DNA of 64,000 bases, taken from contig MU858051.1 in NCBI GenBank assembly GCA_033297075.1, positions 1 through 64,000 of the forward strand. Direction: 5' to 3'. The DNA comes from Rhypophila decipiens. Taxonomy: Eukaryota > Ascomycota > Sordariomycetes > Sordariales > Naviculisporaceae. The notes below the pieces were generated by a model, which had not been told where the DNA came from, did no database searches, and worked only from the letters and a program-made list of their open reading frames with translations. A program made the position numbers and the translations under genes. Positions 57,726 to 64,000 of this stretch are shown here, in pieces; the first letter of the stretch is position 1, and every line of letters begins with the position of its first letter.

Positions 57726-59555
57726 TTCTAAAGCATACTGCGTACTTATCATCGATCAAGTCCAACTGATGAAGCACGGCAAACCGGCAACGGGAAGAAG
57801 AAGAGGGGTCCTTACCTTGTGTGGGATAGTGATGAGGTGCAGAACGCTAATGCAGCCTAGTTGTCAGCCGCAATGTGTGTGACAACCAGGTCGAGCTCAG
57901 CCCCGTTTTGTCACGTTTTGTTGTTGTCGATCAAATCGCAAGATAGCTCATCCGGCAGACTGTCATTTTGCATCTTGCAGGGCAAGTGGAGGACATGAAG
58001 GAAAGTCTAGACCTCCTGTGTCTTGGACTTGTGAAAGAAGCCCATTCCCCGCGTTATATGGCATAGTATTCTACCTGATGGCTTGATGCCGATGATGGGG
58101 GGCCGGGGCGTAAGACGGGAAAACACGTGCGGCCGCCCGTTCGCTATCTGCCCAATAGACAGTAATCACCCTCCATTGTACAGCTTTCTCGTGGACCTTG
58201 TGTCCAGAGTACAAGTGCACCTCGGGGGCAGTTACCGTTATTTTTTCCCGCCGGCTTAGTCGATCCGGCAGTGCAACAGCTCAGCAGTACTGTAGAACTG
58301 GGTCGGGAGGTTGCGGGCGTCAGCATTGCTTAACTCATCAATCACAGACAGTTTATCTGTCATCCAGCTCACGGATCCTCATATATCCATATTGGGAACA
58401 CGTTACGGCACTCATATGAGGAGTTGAGGTAGAAAATAAATCGAGGGACGGAGAGGGTTGCAATGCGGCAGACATTGGGGCCGAACCTGTGGGAAGGATG
58501 AAGTGATGTGGATTCTTTTCTCATTCAAAGCATGCCAAAAGGGGATTGGCACGAACAGCACGATTTCTGGGCTTCCCCAGGGCCTTGTGCTAAAATGATT
58601 CCCGTTTGGAACTGGCTCTGCGTTGTTATTCCCGGTGGCCTTCGGACTTTTTGGGTCGCACAATTTGGCGATCTGATGGGCAGTGCGAAGTTCACGAAGG
58701 TCTCGAGTGAGAGAGCATGAATTCCTTCAGGGCCCCCAATACTGTTTCGTCTGATGGAAGAGACATTGTGTCATGACTTCATTGTTGATTCACTCATCGA
58801 AGTTCTACAACAGGGAGGTGTTCAGTCCCAGCTGCGAAATTTATACCTTTCTCAAATCACCGAGCGGTTTTCTGGAATAGATTCGAAAATGAAGATTACT
58901 GGATCAGGCACTCTGAGCGAACCCCCAACAACAAGGTGGTGAGAGAAAAATAAATCCAACACCCCCAAATCTAGCCCTCTGGTTGGTGAGACTGCGCCTT
59001 ACGGGACTCTGGCAGTGCCTGGGTTGGTTAGTAGGGTGCGACTGTGCAGAATCCATGCCCCGACTGGGCCAGTCACATCCCAGTGGCTTTTGATACACTC
59101 TTCTTTCTCGATTCCATCCAATCCTTCTCTCTGGCCCTCCCACACCCCCCATCTCAGCTGAGAGCCAAAGCCCAAGACTGGCTGGCTGGGCACGCAGTGG
59201 TGTGCTTCCTTGCTGACACCCCCTGGGCGAGAGCCTGATCCTTTCTCTCACTAGGGCGTCCCACGCCTGTGCTCTGTCGAGCCCTTTCAGATTTCTGCTT
59301 TCTCTTCAAGAATCACTGGTTTTTCTAGTCTCATCTTCGTTGTTTGCCGAATTTATCCCTCTTGGGCGTGGCTCGCTTTCACGCCCTCGCAAAATACATA
59401 CGACTCGATACGTGCGCGGGTGCGATGGGAATGGTTTAATTGAGGACGCTTCGAAACCCACCGAACGATTGCGACCAATTTGGGCGAGGATTGGAAGGAA
59501 TCAGAAGGTTGAGCCTTGAGTTGGAACCCGAAAAACACAGACAGACCGACAGACG

Positions 59556-61116
59556 ATGCGAATACAATCTACGAAAAGATGGCTGGCCGTTGCCTTATCA
59601 CTTGGGATCGGAAGAGCGAGAGGAGCTGACCAGCCTCCAGTCGAAGAGCCTGCTGTCAACTTCTTGGACATCGAGCAGTTTGCAAATACGGACCCTGAAG
59701 TCACTCTCCTTGTCTTGGAGAATATGCCGGTTCAACCACCGCCCCAACCATTCAACAAAACAGTCAACTGGAAAACCAAATCGGGTATACGGGTAGAACA
59801 GGTCGACCTGTGGGTTCTCCGGCAGGATGGGAGCCGGAGGAAACTCGCGGAAGGAACCGTGCAGGAACAAAATCACGGAAATGGAAATGGTGCGAGCAAC
59901 AGTATGGGGGGTATGCTTCCAGAAACCGGCCAGACGTCGATATCCGCGCCACCGCCGGCAAATAGCATGTTGGGAGGGAGTGTCCCCAAACCTAAGTCAA
60001 CTCCCGCCACCGGAGACACGGATCATCAGGACGATTTCGGAGACAAAAACATAAAGGTTAATGGTAAGGCCCGATAATAATCTCCAGCTCGGCCAGCCTG
60101 GCATCTTTGTGACCCGGCAAGACCATACTGTTCGTTTTGCTAACATTACGGATTGTCTAGCATCTTCGTACGGAGTCGGAGGATCTGTGACCATCATGGA
60201 TTTGACAATGTTCCGGGCTTATGCTTCGCTACCTTTGTATCTGGGGGCTGTCTGGACCGGCAACGGCTTCCGAGGTGAATCCTACAGCAGGGCTTTCGGC
60301 GTAGTCGAAACAATCCGTGATTACGACGAGCTTGACAAGGATAGATTCCGTGACACCGATCCAGTCCTTAACGGCACGGCCATCCCTACATCAGGCCAAG
60401 GTCCCAAACCCTCTTTTCCTCCCACAATGGCCCCTGTTCCCACCGGCCAAGATATAGCACCAAACGAAGGAGGTCTCGCTACAGGCGCTATCATCGGTAT
60501 CGCCGTGGCGTGTGGTGTCTTCGGTCTGCTCCTCATCGGGGCGGGCATCTGGTTCCTGATCCGACGCCGCAACAGACAAGCCGCCAACAACCACCTGGGT
60601 AGTCCCGGCCGACCGTACGGCGTAGACCGGGCCCGCACAGAGGATCTCATAGCCGAGAAAGAGGCCAGCGCAGGAGGGGCCGACCCATCGCCACATTCTC
60701 CTTATTCCGACGACGGCGTTGTTCTCGTCCCTGCGGGCACCGGCGCCAGCGGCCCATACCACCACGAGGGTAGCCCAGTTGTCCCCGCGGGAGTAGGATC
60801 AGTCGCAGCTCCGGTGCTCTCTCACCACCACCAAGCCAGGTCATACACGCCGTATTCAGACCATGGCAGCGGAGTTGGCGCGAACGGATCACCCAGTATT
60901 CACGCAGCGTCGATCGTGCACAGCACCCACGAGGGCGAAAACTCTCGCGCGGGTATGGGAAGTCCGACGGCGGGAAGAGCAACGCCGCATAGCAGTCTGT
61001 CGCCGCGGTATGCGCACCTGGTAGAGGAGGGCATGACGGAGGATGAGATTCGCAGGTTGGAGGACGAGGAGAGGCAGTTGGATGCTGCTATTGAGCAGGC
61101 GAGGGGGACGCGGTAG
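59556..61116 (+). CDS. signal-peptide single-pass membrane protein, unknown family
   Basis: Exons are 59556-60063 and 60161-61116 (487 aa). The 97-nt intron has donor GTAAGG, branch GCTAAC and acceptor TCTAG, and is required because the two open frames differ. The N terminus MRIQSTKRWLAVALSLGIGR, followed by ARGADQPP, is a signal peptide. The ectodomain has DIEQFANTDPEVTLLVLENM, KIKVN-type Asn sites and the segment SSYGVGGSVTIMDLTMFRAY with YLGAVWTGNGFRG. One transmembrane helix at about 276-300 (GAIIGIAVACGVFGLLLIGA) is followed by IRRRNRQ. The cytoplasmic tail is Pro/Ser/His-rich and ends in a charged helix (MTEDEIRRLEDEERQLDAAI). It was probably made to sit in the plasma membrane; no family is recognised. 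Confidence 0.8.
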
Positions 61117-61883
61117 GAACGTGTACCCTTGACTACCCTAGGCAGGCGCATCTCCATTTGGTTTCTTTTGCTATTTTTGGGTCGAGGATATCTAGCTGTC
61201 CATCTGTCAAGTATCATCTCTATCTTTTTCGGCGCAATTTCAATATACATATTATTTTCGTCTTCGTTGTTTGCTTTGTTGGGTGTACGGTTCAGTTTTC
61301 TTTCCCGGCAAAATATGGTTGACGGATAGGAGAGACCATTGATCTTTTGGCACATTTCGTGGATATACATACAGATCTACCTACCTACTTATACCCGGGG
61401 ACCACCACTCGTTTCGCAAAATAGTACCTTGTTAAACTCACTCGCTCACTGGGTTCCTGGGCTGCTCGCCAACCACTGTTCACAGCCCAAGATATTGAAG
61501 AGCATGGGGAAAACACTGATCTTTAGTTGCTTGCATGAGGAACCACATGTGATATTCCTGGATTGTCTTTGACACCAGAGCACCCTACCATCACTTTATA
61601 GCAACAACGAGATGAGAACCGCAAAAGTTAAAGGAGCATCACTGAACCGGATGAAAGGAAAACCCCCTGTACGCCATTTTGATACCGAAACCTGTAAAAA
61701 AAACACAAGAAAGATATGATAGGATTCGTACAAGTCCCCATTTCATTACCCATAGGGCAGCCTCACCTTCGCCTTACATCACGCCGTCCAAGGTTGAGGG
61801 TATAAAACTGCATCTGATATTCTTGACCTCACGTCCAGTTGGGCCTCCTTCCCAAGCCCAATCTGGTTCCTCTCTCCTAATCC
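61117..61883. other. convergent intergenic region
   Basis: AT-rich 3' flank between two convergent genes; no gene seen. Confidence 0.5.
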
Positions 61884-62729
61884 TCACCTCGAGAAAAACC
61901 TCCCAACCATATTGGTCGCAATGCTTCCAGCAAGGTTCCCAGAGCTCAACGCGCTCCCAGCAAGGTTAGACGCCTGGCTGAACTTGTCGCAACGCGAAAA
62001 CGCCAGCGAGTTGGTAATAGTCAAAACTAACGCAATTGCTGTTCAATGTCCAAAACAGTCAGTCTCCTCTCCCACCACAACACCAACGAGCCAGAAGGGA
62101 ACCAAGAGGACTTACCAACAAGAGGCAACCATATAAACTTGAAGCTAAACAGCGCCACAATAGCCAAGACAACCCACAGCAGCGGCTGCGCGTAGATGGC
62201 GAGCCAGAAGAACCGGCTGTCGGTCGCATTGATGATCTTTGTGCCGGGCTCGCTGCTCTCAAACACCCAGTGGGAATCGCCCGTCGACGGGTCGACCTCG
62301 TTCCACCACCGCAGTCCTACTAACCTGCGCCCGGCGATGTTTTTGAGGTAGTAGAAGTCGGCTGCGAGGAGGAGGATGGTGATGATGAAGATCATGACCC
62401 TGTGTTTTTCTCTCATGTCAATCTGATATATTCTTTTTCGAGGGGATGTCGTGTGGATATATGCGCAGATATCGGAGGTCGTCGGGAGAGAGTAGGAAGA
62501 GTGCTGGAGGTCTTACATGTTGTCTGTGAATAGCAGGCCGAATAGGTAGACGAGAAGACTAGCTGGATAGCAAGCAAGAAGCACAGATTAGCGACTATCC
62601 CCTCCATGGGCTCGATTCGGGGAGAGCGATCTTGTGCGTACAAATTCGGAACCCAAGAAATGTCAGGAGTGTGATGGGGTGGGAGCTGAGGCGCCAGCTC
62701 AGGGAGCCCGGCGTAGGTTGTTGGTCCAT
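61884..62729 (-). CDS. tvp23: Tvp23 Golgi membrane protein
   Basis: Exons on the minus strand: 62729-62642, 62562-62517, 62399-62116 and 62038-61884 (190 aa). Introns are 79, 117 and 77 nt with GTACGC, GTAAGA and GTAAGT donors and AG acceptors. Tvp23 (FAM18/TVP23 family) is a small integral protein of late Golgi vesicles. The protein shows [84 protein letters not shown] and [19 protein letters not shown]. Four hydrophobic helices and the WWNEVD motif are diagnostic, and the length is normal. A (TCG)7 tract lies 22 bp upstream of the ATG. Confidence 0.97.
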
Positions 62730-63413
62730 CTTGCGATGATGTGAAGGAGTCTCGTCGTCGTCGTCGTCGTCGTTAACAGGGAGCCGCAAGAATAACGACC
62801 ATTCGAATGCGAAATCGTCCGGTAATCGACTCGATTATTCGTGGGTCGCAAGTAGTTTGCTGGATGTTGCTGTATGGAGTGTGGCGCGTTTGGCTTGCGT
62901 TGACGACAGCATATATAAATCAATACGTGGTGAGAGTAACCATCCCCCCAAGGCCAGGCATACCGTATCCCGTACCCCGTATCGAACCGTCCAAAAGCGT
63001 GGGATTACGTATCATGTGGGGACAGGCTGCGTAACAAGCTTTGAGAGCTGGTGTACGTAACGGAGTAAGGAACTATGTACAGCTGGCAACGGCCCGTGGG
63101 CAGCCGAGTATCAGTCCCGAGGTACGGGGTACAAGACGGACCTCCTCACCAACACCGATTACCCCTTTTCATGTTCTCGTGAGAAGGACGCTTTGAAGGA
63201 GCTTTTATTTGTATATTTGGCCCTGCTCTTTAGCTTTCCAGTTTCTTCACTCCACCCGGAAGCAGGATTTTTACTCATTCCCATGCCAGGGTTCATCACG
63301 GATATTCATACAGCCAGCCGTTTGAACGTGTAATCTCATCCTCAATTCCTCACTCTACCCGTGAGTGACCGGGTCACCTCAGTCTTTATATCCAAACCCT
63401 CAAGACATACATC
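62730..63413. promoter_or_regulatory. divergent promoter region tvp23 / CLYBL-like
   Basis: 684 bp between divergent start codons. It contains a (TCG)7 tract at 62752-62772 in the tvp23 leader. No other gene seen. Confidence 0.5.
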
Positions 63414-64000
63414 ATGGCGGCATCACCAGCTTCAACAGTCCTCCGCCGGGCTTTACTATACGGTACATATCTACACCCCCACCAAATCAAATGCAATTCA
63501 TTCATGCTCATCATCCACTAATAACAAATCCGATGCTCCATCCATACAGTCCCAGCATCCTCCCAAAAGATGCTCACCAAATCCCTATCCCTAACCTCAG
63601 ACAACATAACCTACGACCTCGAAGACGCCGTAGCCCCCTCGATGAAAGCCTCGGCCCGTCAAGCCCTCCACTCCCACCTGACCTCTCTGCCTCAAAAATC
63701 TCGCCCATCATCCAGAGGCGAGCTAGCCGTCAGGATCAACGCAATCTCAACCCCCTACGCCCTAGACGACCTCCTAACCCTCTCCAAAGCTCCCAACCTA
63801 GACGCAATAGTAATCCCAAAGGTAAACTCCGCCTCAGACTTATCCTTCGTAACCGACGTCCTCCGCCAGACCGTCCCGGAACGATTCTCAGAAAATCCCA
63901 TCAAACTAATAGCCCTAATCGAATCCGCCCGCGCAGTAATGGACCTCAAATCCATCTGCAGCGCAGGACAGTCCGCAAACCTAAGCGGATTAATCTTTGC
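63414..64000 (+). CDS. citrate lyase beta-like (CLYBL, HpcH/HpaI family), 5' part
   Basis: Exons are 63414-63462 and 63550 to beyond the window; intron 63463-63549 (87 nt) has donor GTACAT and acceptor TACAG. The visible 166 residues begin MAASPASTVLRRALLYVPAS and continue SQKMLTKSLSLTSDNITYDL, EDAVAP, ELAVRINAI, LDAIVIPKVNS and PIKLIALIESARAVMDL. These are the substrate and Mg-binding strands of the CitE/HpcH TIM barrel (Glu of YDLEDAVAP, Arg of VRIN, Glu of IES). The human relative CLYBL is a mitochondrial citramalyl-CoA lyase; the fungal activity is inferred. The N terminus is short for a presequence. Confidence 0.88.

Larger units (their letters stand above)
56945..59555. other. intergenic with repeat element and upstream region of next gene
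   Basis: This contains the terminal-inverted-repeat element at 57145-57725. The remaining 1.8 kb up to 59555 has short frames only; C/T-rich stretches near 59220-59330 may be promoter or leader of the gene at 59556. Confidence 0.5.

Overview
The window looks like nuclear DNA of a filamentous ascomycete (Pezizomycotina, probably Eurotiomycetes; genus not determinable). Genes on both strands are interrupted by short introns (50-212 nt) with GTAAGT-like donors, CTAAC/CTGAC-like branch sites and mostly YAG acceptors. The recognisable proteins are fungal housekeeping types, spacing is wide (0.5-10 kb), and there are no operons. Base 1 begins in a run of 93 C, so the left edge is probably a contig end or an unresolved homopolymer. 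Exon boundaries below were assigned by eye from splice signals and frame continuity, not from RNA data.

Left third (1-31.7 kb): the 5' end of a truncated minus-strand gene; a single-pass membrane protein; a gene-poor stretch of almost 10 kb; delta-1-pyrroline-5-carboxylate dehydrogenase; a bHLH transcription factor; a three-exon membrane protein of unknown family; tRNA-Lys(CTT); a low-complexity serine-rich protein; a protein with one membrane segment near its C terminus; then a divergent pair, a Tma17/Adc17-like proteasome-assembly chaperone and the mitochondrial rhomboid protease Pcp1.

Middle (31.7-47.3 kb): an eight-exon PhoD-like metallophosphatase, then minus-strand genes for verprolin (WH2, actin), glycine cleavage T protein, and an HCA59/C9orf78/Tls1-family spliceosome-associated protein, a possible cryptic short gene, and a conserved-looking protein of unknown function.

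Right third (47.3-64 kb): Pwp1 (WD40, ribosome biogenesis) divergent from the DEAH spliceosomal ATPase Prp16; a signal-peptide single-pass membrane protein; Golgi protein Tvp23, divergent from a citrate-lyase-beta-like (CLYBL) gene that runs off the window.

The most unusual structure is a pair of small elements flanking prp16. Each has inverted-repeat ends and is filled with the same roughly 22-bp minisatellite, but in opposite orientations (53392-53700 and 57145-57725). The left copy sits inside the shared Pwp1/Prp16 promoter region; the right one has near-perfect 33-bp terminal inverted repeats and looks like a non-autonomous MITE-type element.
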